DNA of 64,000 bases from UBA1672 sp050633505 (GCA_050633505.1 JBOEGQ010000002.1:207803-271802); one strand, 5' to 3'; numbered from the stretch's first letter, positions 8,311 to 16,561 are shown. Translations and numbers: made by a program. Notes: generated by a model from the letters alone, not told the origin.

Positions 8311-9222
8311 ATGAACAATAATTCTTATACAGTTGCGGCAATGTACCGCTTTATACCGTTAGATGATATCGAATCAATACGTAAAGATATCTACGCCTTT
8401 ACAGATGCCAATATCCCAAGTATTTGCGGAACACTGTTGCTTGCGCCGGAAGGCATAAATGGCACAATCGCCGCACACCCGGAAGAAATGGATCGGATGA
8501 TTGAGTTTCTCGATCAGAAATTCGGTGTGAATACAGCAGAAACAGCATGTGAGTTGAAATTCTCTCACGCGGCACAAACACCTTTTAACCGCTTTAAGGT
8601 TCGCCCGAAAAAAGAGCTTATCACGCTACGTAAGCCGGAAGCCAACCCACATGAACGCGTTGGCCAGTATGTTGAACCGAAAGATTGGAATGACCTGATC
8701 AGTGATCCGGAAGTCTTGCTTGTCGATACACGCAATGATTACGAAACAAAAGTCGGTATTTTCGATGGAGCCGTCGACCCGGACATGAAAATATTCACCG
8801 AATTCCCAGATTGGGTAGAGGACAACCTTGATCCTGATAAGCACAAGAAAGTCGCCATGTTCTGCACAGGCGGTATTCGTTGTGAGAAGGCAAGCTCATA
8901 CATGCTTGCCCATGGATTTGAAAATGTTTACCACCTTAAGGGCGGCATTCTGGATTATCTTGAAACAGTCCCCGCCGATGAGAGTAAGTGGAAAGGCGAC
9001 TGTTTTGTCTTTGATCAGCGCGTTTCTGTAGGGCATGGCCTTGAAGAAGGCGATTGGAGCGTTTGTCACGCATGTAGAGAGCCACTTTCCGCCGATGACA
9101 CCGCCCGTCCTGAATATGAGAAAGGCGTATCCTGTCACCATTGTAAGAGCACATTGACAGAAGATCGTTTAAAGTCATTGCGTGACAGGCAACAGCATTA
9201 TAATGAGCGCTATGGCGAGTAA
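8311..9222 (+). CDS. trhO: tRNA uridine(34) hydroxylase TrhO (YceA, rhodanese fold)
   Basis: A 303-residue protein of the TrhO/YceA family, which hydroxylates uridine 34 of some tRNAs to 5-hydroxyuridine using oxygen, the first step towards cmo5U/mcmo5U-type wobble bases. The N-terminal acylphosphatase-like domain (1-100: YRFIPLDDIESIRKDI, then LAPEGINGTIA) is followed by a rhodanese domain (120-225). Its loop FCTGGIRCEKASSYM carries the catalytic cysteine and the GIRCEKA family signature. A C-terminal zinc-like region has paired cysteines (VCHAC near 251 and SCHHC near 273). Length equals other bacterial members. It is a single gene. Confidence 0.94.
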   Translation: MNNNSYTVAAMYRFIPLDDIESIRKDIYAFTDANIPSICGTLLLAPEGINGTIAAHPEEMDRMIEFLDQKFGVNTAETACELKFSHAAQTPFNRFKVRPKKELITLRKPEANPHERVGQYVEPKDWNDLISDPEVLLVDTRNDYETKVGIFDGAVDPDMKIFTEFPDWVEDNLDPDKHKKVAMFCTGGIRCEKASSYMLAHGFENVYHLKGGILDYLETVPADESKWKGDCFVFDQRVSVGHGLEEGDWSVCHACREPLSADDTARPEYEKGVSCHHCKSTLTEDRLKSLRDRQQHYNERYGE

Positions 9223-9548
9223 TTTACGCCACGGAGAAAACACGACAATCTCTCCAAAATTGAAATACGTACAGCTTGACCTTATAAAACCCCCTCCCCC
9301 CTTCATTTTTATCAAAAAAATAAAATGATCATAAAAACGATGTAACACATTGACCTTAAAGCAATTTTTCAAATCTGCTAAATACCTCCTGTTATTTTGT
9401 AAAAAAACATATCGTTAAAATTGTAATTTTTTCTGGATTTTTGCACGTTATTGGATCTATATATCCTTGGAAAAGCAACATTATATTTTACAGAATTATT
9501 TAATTTAATTTTATAGGCCACAAGCCACACATTATACTGGAGTATACG
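9223..9548. other. Gene-free AT-rich spacer of 326 bases
   Basis: I see no convincing gene here. It holds a C-rich run (9290-9301), two copies of TTGACCTTA (9276-9284 and 9350-9358) and long A/T runs near the acylphosphatase gene. The repeats could be promoter parts but no matching -10 box at a normal distance is clear. GGAGA/TCTCC pairing just after the trhO stop is too weak to call a terminator. Confidence 0.4.
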
Positions 9549-9842
9549 ATGACAAAAATCGTCACCAAAAGGTTAATCGTTCACGGACGTGTGCAAGGCG
9601 TTTATTACCGCACATGGAGCACGGAAACAGCGACTCAACTCGGCCTATACGGATGGGTACAAAATAATGCAGATGGAACAGTCGAAATTATTGTCGCCGG
9701 TACAGAAGACCGAATCGATCACTTCATCGCAGATTGCCACGAAGGCCCTTTGGCCGCTCAGGTTAAGAAAGTCAGCGTTCGTGACGCAGATGACATCGAT
9801 ACTAAAGATTTAACCTCTTTTTCAATCCTTCAAACAGCATAA
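9549..9842 (+). CDS. acyP: Acylphosphatase
   Basis: A 97-residue acylphosphatase, which hydrolyses carboxyl-phosphate bonds in small acyl phosphates. The signature is complete: LIVHGRVQGVYYRTWSTETA supplies the phosphate-binding loop and catalytic Arg (the R in YYR). The second motif GWVQNNADGTVEIIVAG supplies the conserved Asn. GGAG lies seven bases before the ATG. Length is standard (90-100). It is a single cytoplasmic enzyme with no operon partner, since the next gene is 45 bases away but shows no ribosome site. Confidence 0.95.
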   Translation: MTKIVTKRLIVHGRVQGVYYRTWSTETATQLGLYGWVQNNADGTVEIIVAGTEDRIDHFIADCHEGPLAAQVKKVSVRDADDIDTKDLTSFSILQTA

Positions 9843-9887
9843 GATCCCCCTTGACAGAACGGTCACCTACATGGTTTTTAACAAGCC

Positions 9888-10553
9888 ATGCACTATCCTA
9901 TTCTATATTCTTTCCGTCGCTGCCCCTATGCAATGCGTGCACGCATGGCCCTCTATTACGCACGGATCAAACACGAACATAGAGAAGTCGTTTTACGAGA
10001 CAAGCCTGCACACATGCTACAGGCTTCACCAAAAGGGACCGTCCCCGTTCTCCTCCTCCCCCCCAATCAAGCCCAAGTCATAGATGAAAGTCTGGATATC
10101 ATGTTGTGGGCACTGTCGGAAAACGACCCACAAGGCTGGCTTGCGGCGCCCCCCTTACGTAGCGACACATATGCCCTAATTGAACGAAACGATACTCAAT
10201 TCAAACATTTTCTGGATCGTTATAAATACCCAAATAAATATACGGATGAGGAAACAGGGGAAACAGCCCGAGATAGAAACATCCCGATCCTCAAAGATCT
10301 TAATGCCCGTATTGCCGCAAATGGTTTTTTATCCGGTACAGAATATAGCCTGGCAGATGCCGCAATATTCCCATTCATACGACAATTTGCACATGTAGAT
10401 CAGGAATGGTTTAGTCACCTTTCATTCCCAGAACTTCACAAATGGCTTGAAGAAAACAAAACAAGCCCCCTCTTCGAAAGTATCATGAAAAAACATGAAA
10501 AATGGCCAGAAAAAACCGATTCTAAAAACGAAATAATCATTAGTTTTCAATAA
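9888..10553 (+). CDS. Glutathione S-transferase family protein
   Basis: A 221-residue GST-fold protein. The N-terminal thioredoxin-like domain has a redox motif CPYA (YSFRRCPYAMRARMAL, residues 7-22), then the cis-proline loop KGTVPVLLL and the glutathione-binding DES pair (VIDESLDIMLW). The C-terminal helical domain contains GFLSGTEYSLADAAIFPFIR, the usual N-capping box of GST helix 6. A CPYA cysteine rather than Ser or Tyr suggests thiol-transfer chemistry, as in glutaredoxin-2-like or beta/omega GSTs. No good ribosome site is seen at 9888, and a TTGACA at 9851 could be part of its promoter. The substrate is unknown. Confidence 0.85.
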   Translation: MHYPILYSFRRCPYAMRARMALYYARIKHEHREVVLRDKPAHMLQASPKGTVPVLLLPPNQAQVIDESLDIMLWALSENDPQGWLAAPPLRSDTYALIERNDTQFKHFLDRYKYPNKYTDEETGETARDRNIPILKDLNARIAANGFLSGTEYSLADAAIFPFIRQFAHVDQEWFSHLSFPELHKWLEENKTSPLFESIMKKHEKWPEKTDSKNEIIISFQ

Positions 10554-10662
10554 ATTAAAGGGCGTACACTCAAACAAAACAAAAACATAAAGAATCATCG
10601 CGCCAATAAGAGGGTTTTATATAAAGCTTTCCTCATTCAAACAAAGGAAACAGGTCGTATCG

Positions 10663-11193
10663 CTACATTTTTTCTTTTTTAAACATTCCTCTTTCGAAGG
10701 GTGGTTTATGATTTCCGCCTCTAAAACGCTCTTTCTCCTTACCTGCTGCTCCACGTTCAGAAGAGATAAGCCGCTTCATGAAAATATGAGATACTTTTCT
10801 ACGCTCTTCCAACGGTAATTTTGCAACGACCCCCTTCAACATATCAAGCTTATGCACCATCACATCATTACCCGACTCGACCAGATCCTGCGCCGCCGCA
10901 TCATATGCTAACGGATCAAAATCTTGTGCCACGACAATCTCTTTCAAAGCATCTCTTTTCATTTTTGTATCTTTATGGATTTCACGTATTTCACGCCCCT
11001 TTTCCACAAAAGTATTGCGTATCAAATCCCGCGTATTGTGAGATAGTTTTTCTCGATCCCACGATGAGGGAGGAGGAGCCCCGCCCTGCCCTTCAACCGC
11101 ACGCAATATATGCCCGCCAACAATGCCAAGTAAAAAGAGGTTAAGTGCAACTGATATCGTGAACAGATATTTCTTCTTATTTACATTATTCAT
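10663..11193 (-). CDS. Periplasmic heavy-metal-sensor-like protein (Spy/CnrX-type)
   Basis: A 176-residue protein anchored by one N-terminal membrane helix (YLFTISVALNLFLLGIVGG, residues 9-27) with a helical periplasmic domain (about 45-140). That domain has paired long helices rich in Arg and Glu (IRNTFVEKGREIREIHKD; ALKEIVVAQDFDPLAYDAAA; VAKLPLEERRKVSHIFMKR). This is the pattern of the heavy-metal-sensor/Spy-like family (CnrX, ZraP relatives), which bind metal or unfolded protein outside the cytoplasm. The tail is basic and Gly/His/Phe-rich. Its ATG overlaps the stop of the preceding small membrane gene by four bases. It is last in the ECF-sigma unit, so a sensing role upstream of the sigma factor is likely but inferred. 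Confidence 0.7.
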   Translation of the reverse strand: MNNVNKKKYLFTISVALNLFLLGIVGGHILRAVEGQGGAPPPSSWDREKLSHNTRDLIRNTFVEKGREIREIHKDTKMKRDALKEIVVAQDFDPLAYDAAAQDLVESGNDVMVHKLDMLKGVVAKLPLEERRKVSHIFMKRLISSERGAAGKEKERFRGGNHKPPFERGMFKKEKM

Positions 11194-11531
11194 AGAAAAT
11201 CCTCATATCCAATTTCATCATCTGAAAGCGAAAAATACTCAGACACATCGCCCCCCTCATCAACCCTCTGTACATCTGTATACGTGCCAACACCAAAACC
11301 AAAACACAATAGAACTGCCATAGATAACACAGGACGCGGCAACAAGAACCCATCCAAGAAACTTGATAGAATATTAGCGGAGAGCGAAGAGCGATTATCA
11401 GATTTTAGCAGAACATTCGGTGTTTCATATTTTGCTTTCTCAGTAATACGGTGCTCAAGGTTAGAGCGCATTTCCGGAATATAACGCCTTTCCAGTATAC
11501 CATCCAACGGATCCGCCTGCTCTTTACCCAT
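11190..11531 (-). CDS. Small single-pass membrane protein, possible anti-sigma factor
   Basis: A 113-residue protein, unknown by family. Residues 1-65 are charged and probably cytoplasmic (PLDGILERRYIPEMRSNLEH). One membrane helix lies at about 67-85 (PVLSMAVLLCFGFGVG), followed by a short acidic outer tail ending DDEIGYEDFL. I chose the ATG at 11531, preceded by AAGGAG at correct spacing. The open frame reaches 11570 but inside the sigma gene. It overlaps the sigma gene by eight bases and the metal-sensor gene by four, so the three are translationally coupled. Size, topology and position fit an anti-sigma factor that holds the ECF sigma at the membrane, an inference that homology here does not support directly. 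Confidence 0.7.
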   Translation of the reverse strand: MGKEQADPLDGILERRYIPEMRSNLEHRITEKAKYETPNVLLKSDNRSSLSANILSSFLDGFLLPRPVLSMAVLLCFGFGVGTYTDVQRVDEGGDVSEYFSLSDDEIGYEDFL

Positions 11532-12135
11532 GATATTTCTCCTTATGATCTTTAGGTGCCAAAACACCATTTCTTATCAGCTCATCACGCATCCCCGCCT
11601 TTGCACGCATCAATAACGACTCTAATGCTTTAACCTTAACGTCCATAATCTCTGCTGCTTCTTTATTGCTAAGCCCTTCATAAAAACACAAATTAAGTGC
11701 CCATCTTTGTCGATCCGGTAAATTTTGGATCGCAGACTCAATCAATTGCTGCTCCTCACTCATCTGTAACATCTCAAGTTGAGACGCCGTTTCATCTTTT
11801 ATACGTTCCGATACATCACTGCCCTGCGATTTACCTTTCTTACGCATATAGTCAATCGCCAAATTCGTAACAACACGATAAAACCAAGTCGTAAACTTAA
11901 CGCCGCGCCCCTCATCCCACATTGATGGTTTACGCCATAACTTCAGAAAAGCATCCTGAACAATATCCTCTGCATCATTCTGATTTGAACATACACGGTA
12001 TGCAGCATGAAAAAACATACGGGTATAGCGCTCCACCAAAGTAGAAAAAGCCTCATGATCATGACTTTGAAGTCGTCTCAAGAGGCTATTATCTGTTTCC
12101 GAAGAATCCTTTTCTGGCTCGTCTTTTTGCAGCAT
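11524..12135 (-). CDS. ECF-subfamily RNA polymerase sigma factor
   Basis: A 203-residue sigma-70 family factor with only regions 2 and 4. Region 2 (about 20-95) contains YRVCSNQNDAEDIVQDAFLK, the polymerase-binding helix, and FTTWFYRVVTNLAIDYMRKK, the -10 recognition part. Region 4 (about 130-188) has NLPDRQRWALNLCFYEGLSN followed by the helix-turn-helix KEAAEIMDVKVKALESLL. The linker is rich in Glu and Gln. Length is normal for ECF factors. It is third in a five-gene unit after two EF-hand proteins and before a membrane protein and a metal-sensor-like protein. A GAAGG-16-CGTATT pair before the first gene may be its own promoter. Confidence 0.92.
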   Translation of the reverse strand: MLQKDEPEKDSSETDNSLLRRLQSHDHEAFSTLVERYTRMFFHAAYRVCSNQNDAEDIVQDAFLKLWRKPSMWDEGRGVKFTTWFYRVVTNLAIDYMRKKGKSQGSDVSERIKDETASQLEMLQMSEEQQLIESAIQNLPDRQRWALNLCFYEGLSNKEAAEIMDVKVKALESLLMRAKAGMRDELIRNGVLAPKDHKEKYHG

Positions 12136-12173
12136 TACAAATCCAATTATGAGAGCCAGAGAAAATAGACGAC

Positions 12174-12473
12174 CTATGGGAAACCGGGCGGTCTGTCATT
12201 TCCAACTGCACGACTAAACAATGCCTCATAATGTTCAAACACTTCATCTCTTGTCAGAACACCATCACCATCATCATCGACCAACTCAAAATCCTTAGAA
12301 AGAGAGCCTTGCGCCTCATCTTCTGTGATTTCGCCGTCGCCATCGCCATCATTACGCTGAAAGAGTTGATCCACCAGTATATCTATACTTTTGGCCTGTC
12401 TTGCGGCATAAGCATCACTGGAAAATGCAATAACTGCACCTGATAAAAGCACCAATGTTATAATTTTCTTCAT
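12174..12473 (-). CDS. Secreted EF-hand protein, 99 residues
   Basis: A small exported calcium-binding-type protein. Residues 1-23 form a signal peptide (MKKIITLVLLSGAVIAFSS, cleavage after AYA). Two canonical 12-residue EF-hand loops follow: DGDGDGEITEDE and DDDGDGVLTRDE, each with Asp at 1, 3 and 5, Gly at 6 and Glu at 12. I chose the ATG at 12473 with AAGGAG seven bases upstream; an ATG at 12488 would overlap that ribosome site. It lies 38 bases before the sigma gene. The role is unknown; it may buffer or sense calcium in the periplasm as part of the sigma circuit. Confidence 0.85.
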   Translation of the reverse strand: MKKIITLVLLSGAVIAFSSDAYAARQAKSIDILVDQLFQRNDGDGDGEITEDEAQGSLSKDFELVDDDGDGVLTRDEVFEHYEALFSRAVGNDRPPGFP

Positions 12474-12574
12474 AAACATCTCCTTCACAAACTAAAAAAC
12501 CTTAGATATTCAGGCTACAGCGTATCAACGCATCCTGTCAAAACAAAACAATCAACGAGATATATAGGGGACTT

Positions 12575-12892
12575 TTACTCCCCGGTCTCTACATCTGATT
12601 TTTGGGCAGGCTTCCCTTTTCCATGCTTTTCCCGCATCTTTTTACCGTGCTCTTTAAATTCGTCCTGCGTTAATTCACCATTCTTATCTGCATCGATTTC
12701 GGAAAACATCTCTTCTGCAGATAAAAGAAACTCACCTTTAGAAATAACACCATCTTGATTATGGTCACGTTTTTCGAACATTTTCACCATCATACCATGG
12801 CGTTTCTTTTTTCCCTGCTCTGCCATAACATGCGGCACAGCGACAACGGAAACCATTACAAACACAGCAGATATTATTATCGATTTTTTCAT
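12575..12892 (-). CDS. Secreted EF-hand protein, 105 residues
   Basis: A second exported EF-hand protein, first in the sigma-factor unit. Signal peptide at 1-24 (MKKSIIISAVFVMVSVVAVP, cleavage after VMA). Two loops are present: DHNQDGVISKGE and DADKNGELTQDE, both with acidic residues in the metal positions and Glu at 12. The linker and tail are strongly basic with many Lys and His (GKKKRHG; HGKKMREKHGKGK), unlike the other EF-hand protein, and could bind other metals or membranes. AAGGAG precedes the ATG but lies inside an inverted repeat (see 12901-12924). It is separated by about 100 bases from the next EF-hand gene. Confidence 0.85.
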   Translation of the reverse strand: MKKSIIISAVFVMVSVVAVPHVMAEQGKKKRHGMMVKMFEKRDHNQDGVISKGEFLLSAEEMFSEIDADKNGELTQDEFKEHGKKMREKHGKGKPAQKSDVETGE

Positions 12893-12900
12893 GAATAACT

Positions 12901-12924
12901 CCTTATAAACATCATGTTATAAGG
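12901..12924 (-). promoter_or_regulatory. Inverted repeat holding the ribosome site of the first EF-hand gene
   Basis: CCTTATAA (12901-12908) and TTATAAGG (12917-12924) are perfect 8-bp inverted arms. In the minus-strand RNA the 3' arm contains AAGG of the AAGGAG ribosome site nine bases before the ATG at 12892. Inner CA/UG pairs can extend it to ten pairs with one bulge. It may hide the ribosome site in RNA or be a protein-binding palindrome in DNA. Confidence 0.55.
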
Positions 12925-12926
12925 GT

Positions 12927-12953
12927 AATACGTATGGTAAAAAGAAAACCTTC
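12927..12953 (-). promoter_or_regulatory. Possible ECF-type promoter of the EF-hand/sigma unit
   Basis: On the minus strand GAAGG (12953-12949) and CGTATT (12932-12927) are separated by 16 bases, like ECF -35 (GGAAC-like) and -10 (CGT-type) boxes. It lies about 35 bases before the first EF-hand ATG. The match is loose and is offered only because ECF factors commonly control their own operon. Confidence 0.3.
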
Positions 12954-12966
12954 TAAAAAGAAATTA

Positions 12967-14223
12967 TTATCCGTTTAGGTCGATAACAATGCGATAATGA
13001 GATGAAGATCCCGGTTCTAGAATCATTGTATTCAATATCTTACTTGACCTTTTCAAACGTATTTCAAGCAGAGCGCTTCCATCACCTTGCACACGTGCAA
13101 CATATGTCCCAAGCAAAGTACTTCCCTTCAATATGGCTTGTGACGGCGCTTTCCAGTTTGCATTTGCAAGCTTAACACGCAAAACGTTACGTATTGGATC
13201 TATTGTTGTTTTGTATTGTGTTTTATCCGAAACTTCAATAACAACGCGAGTTTTACCAGGATGAACACCACTTCTGACCTTATAAACATTGATAGAATTT
13301 TCCGACACTTTCCCATTCTTATAAACACGGTTTTCTGTTCTGGTCGGCTTAATTGTCGGGATCGGAACAAAATCACCTGCACCCTTTGCACTTTCGATCT
13401 TAACAACACCACGCTTCACACTCTGACGAGACGGAAGTTCCGGTTTTCTGGGTGGGAATGTTTTAACGGCATCCTTATGCGCCACAACGACAGAGCTCTT
13501 CACAGGCTTTGCAACCTGCACCTCTTTCTTCACTTCACGCTTTCTTACCGGTAAAGTCGGGGGGACAACATTAACATCGCCTTTTTTCGATGTCTCTTTG
13601 GCTTTATCTTTTGAAAAAATAGACGGTACAGAAAAGGACGAAATCAAACCAGATACGGAAAGAGTATCTTCTTTTTGTTTCACATTTTCTTGCACGGTAT
13701 CGTCTTGCGCATCGTATTCGTCCCAATCGATGTTATTCTCTGCTTCCAAATGCAAGACACGAAGCTTCCCATCCTTACCACTTGGGGCATTTGGCTCAAA
13801 ATGTGCAGATAATGTATTATCTGTTCGACGCCTTTTGACATTCACGTTCTTTCTTGCATTCAAATGTGCCTGTGCCGGGTCTAGCCCCCTACCGCGTTCA
13901 ACCACACTCCATTGCCCATCAGCCTCAAGAAGTTTTTCAGAATTCACGACTTTTCCACGGACAAATGAGGCACGCTCAGGCCCTTTTGGTGCAACAGACA
14001 CAGCCGTCTTTGCATGACGTGGATTATATGTCGGGGCACTCAGAAAAGATGGCTTTTGCGGTGGTAACGGCACAAGCTTGCCCGATAAACGTACAAACTC
14101 CGCACCATACGCAATTTGTCCCCCGCCAGAGATACATGAAACAACCACAGCAAAACATAAAGTCGTCGCCCGCCGAGGCAAAGAACTAAATAATATTTTG
14201 GAAAATATAGACTGTTTACTCAT
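12967..14223 (-). CDS. Exported AMIN-domain protein without a catalytic domain
   Basis: A 418-residue protein with an N-terminal signal or anchor (ATTLCFAVVVSCISGGGQIA, residues 18-37). A long basic, low-complexity region (about 45-300) has repeated K-P and P-P-K-P motifs (PLPPQKP, FPPRKPELP, PIPTIKP). The final 110 residues form a beta-rich domain (TRVVIEVSDKTQYKTTIDPI, then VLRVKLANANW) that matches the AMIN domain of cell-wall amidases, which targets proteins to the septum or cell wall. There is no amidase domain after it. A role in localising to the envelope is inferred. No ribosome site stands out before 14223. It lies between the EF-hand unit and wecA. Confidence 0.65.
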   Translation of the reverse strand: MSKQSIFSKILFSSLPRRATTLCFAVVVSCISGGGQIAYGAEFVRLSGKLVPLPPQKPSFLSAPTYNPRHAKTAVSVAPKGPERASFVRGKVVNSEKLLEADGQWSVVERGRGLDPAQAHLNARKNVNVKRRRTDNTLSAHFEPNAPSGKDGKLRVLHLEAENNIDWDEYDAQDDTVQENVKQKEDTLSVSGLISSFSVPSIFSKDKAKETSKKGDVNVVPPTLPVRKREVKKEVQVAKPVKSSVVVAHKDAVKTFPPRKPELPSRQSVKRGVVKIESAKGAGDFVPIPTIKPTRTENRVYKNGKVSENSINVYKVRSGVHPGKTRVVIEVSDKTQYKTTIDPIRNVLRVKLANANWKAPSQAILKGSTLLGTYVARVQGDGSALLEIRLKRSSKILNTMILEPGSSSHYRIVIDLNG

Positions 14224-14309
14224 TATAAAAAAATCTGGTGCAGTTTCATGTCATGTCTTCACAATCTACCCTCGCCCCTTACGTTAGGTCAATCAGGGCA
14301 ACTCACACA

Positions 14310-15419
14310 CTATCCTTTATCCACACAGGCTTTAATGCCATGATTTTTCGTAAAATACCGTATCAAACGTACATAACGTTTTGAATCATACGTCATGACG
14401 ATATGGAATACCAATAACCCGATCCATCCAAAAGTTAAAACGACCTGAGGCACCCCAATCATAAGGCCACCATACCCGATCGCACCCATCACACCGACAA
14501 TACACAAAATGATCGGTGTCGCATAAACAACAGGAACTCCTGCCTCTATAAAGTGATGATGGAAATGCCCACGATCTGGCGCAAATGGATCACGACCATG
14601 CATAACACGTCGATAAAATTGCGCACATGTATCAAATATCGGAAAACCAATAATCCACGCCACGGCAATTGGCTCAATCGGCACATAAGGTTTTTGCGCC
14701 AAAAGTACAGCAAACCATGCAATGGTTAACCCCAATGACATACTTCCTGCGTCACCTAAAAACAGACTGGCCTTACGGCGCAAAGGGTTGCGCATATTGA
14801 AAATCAGGAATCCGGCAATACATGCCAACAATAAAGAGAGAACAGAGGCATGCCCGACCCATCCGGCAGACAGCGCACCAACCATCAACCAAAAAAACAT
14901 AACACACGATACACCTGCGGCAAGACCATCCATACCATCCATTAAATTAAGAGCATTAATCAACAAAACCACAGCAATAATCGTAAAGGGATACGCCATA
15001 AAATCTGTCCCCATATCCCCTAGCCCCAGCAAATTGCCTAAGTAGGACGTCTTAACCCCGCCTGCAAAAACAATGAAACATGCCGCGAAAATATGGATAA
15101 AAAACTTAAGGCGTGCGGGAATAAAAAACTGATCATCAATCGCCCCGGAGATCAACAAAACCGTTAAAGAAACAAATAATGGCCAATATGTTTTTAAATC
15201 AACAATCTCAGAGAATAAGCCATAGCCAAGAAAAACAGAAAATATAACCAAACCACCTATATGTGGAATCGCCTTAGTATGCCGTTTACGCCCACCTGGG
15301 GTATCAACAATTCCTAAAAGCCGTGCAGCCTTTCGAAATGGCATAACCAAAAGGATAACCAAGCAAAACGCTATAGCTATGTCTATAAACGGCAGTGGTA
15401 TTTCTGAAAAGAAGTCCAT
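14310..15419 (-). CDS. wecA: Undecaprenyl-phosphate N-acetylhexosamine-1-phosphate transferase (WecA/MraY family)
   Basis: A 369-residue inner-membrane enzyme with about ten helices that transfers a sugar-1-phosphate to undecaprenyl phosphate and starts a lipid-linked glycan. Family motifs are in order: TPGGRKRHTKAIPHIGGL in the first cytoplasmic loop, NALNLMDGMDGLAAGV (the metal-binding Asp pair), LFLGDAGSMSLG, and the His-rich loop DRGHFHHHFIEAG. The HFHHH loop is typical of the WecA group and differs from MraY. It may feed O-antigen, enterobacterial-common-antigen-like or teichuronic-type glycans. The GDP-fucose genes at 33349-36311 are on the same chromosome but far away. The exact sugar cannot be read here. 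Confidence 0.88.
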   Translation of the reverse strand: MDFFSEIPLPFIDIAIAFCLVILLVMPFRKAARLLGIVDTPGGRKRHTKAIPHIGGLVIFSVFLGYGLFSEIVDLKTYWPLFVSLTVLLISGAIDDQFFIPARLKFFIHIFAACFIVFAGGVKTSYLGNLLGLGDMGTDFMAYPFTIIAVVLLINALNLMDGMDGLAAGVSCVMFFWLMVGALSAGWVGHASVLSLLLACIAGFLIFNMRNPLRRKASLFLGDAGSMSLGLTIAWFAVLLAQKPYVPIEPIAVAWIIGFPIFDTCAQFYRRVMHGRDPFAPDRGHFHHHFIEAGVPVVYATPIILCIVGVMGAIGYGGLMIGVPQVVLTFGWIGLLVFHIVMTYDSKRYVRLIRYFTKNHGIKACVDKG

Positions 15420-15483
15420 ATCTACCGAAGTACTGCATTAAAGATAAAAAATCAATAGAACAGAGCCACCTGCCCCAAGATGG

Positions 15484-16482
15484 TCACATTTTTTGACCGG
15501 GCATCGATACGGTAGAGCCACCATCATGTGCAACACCGGCAACAGTTTCATGCTCTTGCTGTGTTGGTGTAACGTCCTGTTCAACCGATGGAGCCTTCTG
15601 ATCAGATTGCCCAAGCTCCTGAATCGGTGCGACCTCCGATATAACTTCAAGCATTTCAATTCTTTTCTCATCAGATATATGAATGCCCGAATCAAAATCC
15701 TGTGCAAACAGCTTTTCCGCCATCTCATCCAATCTGTAAATTACAGTATGCGCTGTATAACCGTATCCGGCCAATGTATGCATATTATTCATATGCGCAT
15801 TAAAGACCTCATTCCCATCATCGTAATCCTGCATCAGCTCATTAATAATCGTGGCTTTTTTTTCAACATCAACTTCAGAGCTTTCAACCGCTGCAATCAT
15901 GACATCACTACGGTTTTGACCATTGCCCACCACGTCCATACGCTGAACTGTGCCATGGTATTCCGCCACGATATAAAGGCCATCCACACGCGGATCAATT
16001 TCACCTTGCTCTAGGATTCGTTGCATATTATCCACTGTTGATCGCGCCGGAGCAAGATAACGTTCTTGTTGTTCTGTTAGCTCATCACTATCTTCTTCGG
16101 GAAAGTCAATCAAAGTGCCCAATTTAAAATTATGTGAGATAATGGCGCTATCCGCAACGATACTACGCATTGCATTAAAACCTTCGACTGTTCCCCCCGG
16201 ATCCATAGCAACATCAATCATCCCCTTTAAAACATCCGCGGACATAATTTGGTTTGCAACCTCAACAGATTGCGCCATATCAATGGCATTGCCCTGTTCC
16301 AGTATCCAATCATATTCCTCTTTTGTCACCGCATGAAAATATCCATCGCCATTGGTTACATCCTTAAAGCCACCGACACCTTCTTCTTTAACTTCATGAA
16401 ACCCATAGATAAGGTATTGGCCACTCTCGGCATCTTCGCCGAGACCAAATATCCCTGTATAGCTTTGACTATCAAAATCCAT
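15484..16482 (-). CDS. Unknown 332-residue acidic protein
   Basis: I do not recognise this protein. It is acidic and soluble, with no signal peptide and no membrane segment. The first 60 residues look like a compact beta-rich domain (SYTGIFGLGEDAESGQYLIY GF). Later parts are helical. A central stretch (LTEQQERYLAPARSTVDNMQ) leads to a segment with many Asp and Glu. The last 60 residues are Gln/Glu/His-rich and likely disordered. The start at 16482 has no strong ribosome site. It follows a small possible ORF region and precedes wecA in the same direction with a 64-base gap. Function unknown. Confidence 0.65.
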   Translation of the reverse strand: MDFDSQSYTGIFGLGEDAESGQYLIYGFHEVKEEGVGGFKDVTNGDGYFHAVTKEEYDWILEQGNAIDMAQSVEVANQIMSADVLKGMIDVAMDPGGTVEGFNAMRSIVADSAIISHNFKLGTLIDFPEEDSDELTEQQERYLAPARSTVDNMQRILEQGEIDPRVDGLYIVAEYHGTVQRMDVVGNGQNRSDVMIAAVESSEVDVEKKATIINELMQDYDDGNEVFNAHMNNMHTLAGYGYTAHTVIYRLDEMAEKLFAQDFDSGIHISDEKRIEMLEVISEVAPIQELGQSDQKAPSVEQDVTPTQQEHETVAGVAHDGGSTVSMPGQKM

Positions 16483-16561
16483 GAATACACCCGCTTTATT
16501 TTACTTAATTATGTTTTTAGTATCATAACAAAAAGTCTCGGTAAAAACAATTTTTCCATAT

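Noticed and set aside
13598..14017. A 139-residue open frame on the plus strand inside the AMIN-protein gene
   Set aside because: It is antisense to a well-supported gene, has no ribosome site, and its low-complexity Ser/Phe/Cys-rich composition follows from the Lys/Glu-rich codons of the real gene.
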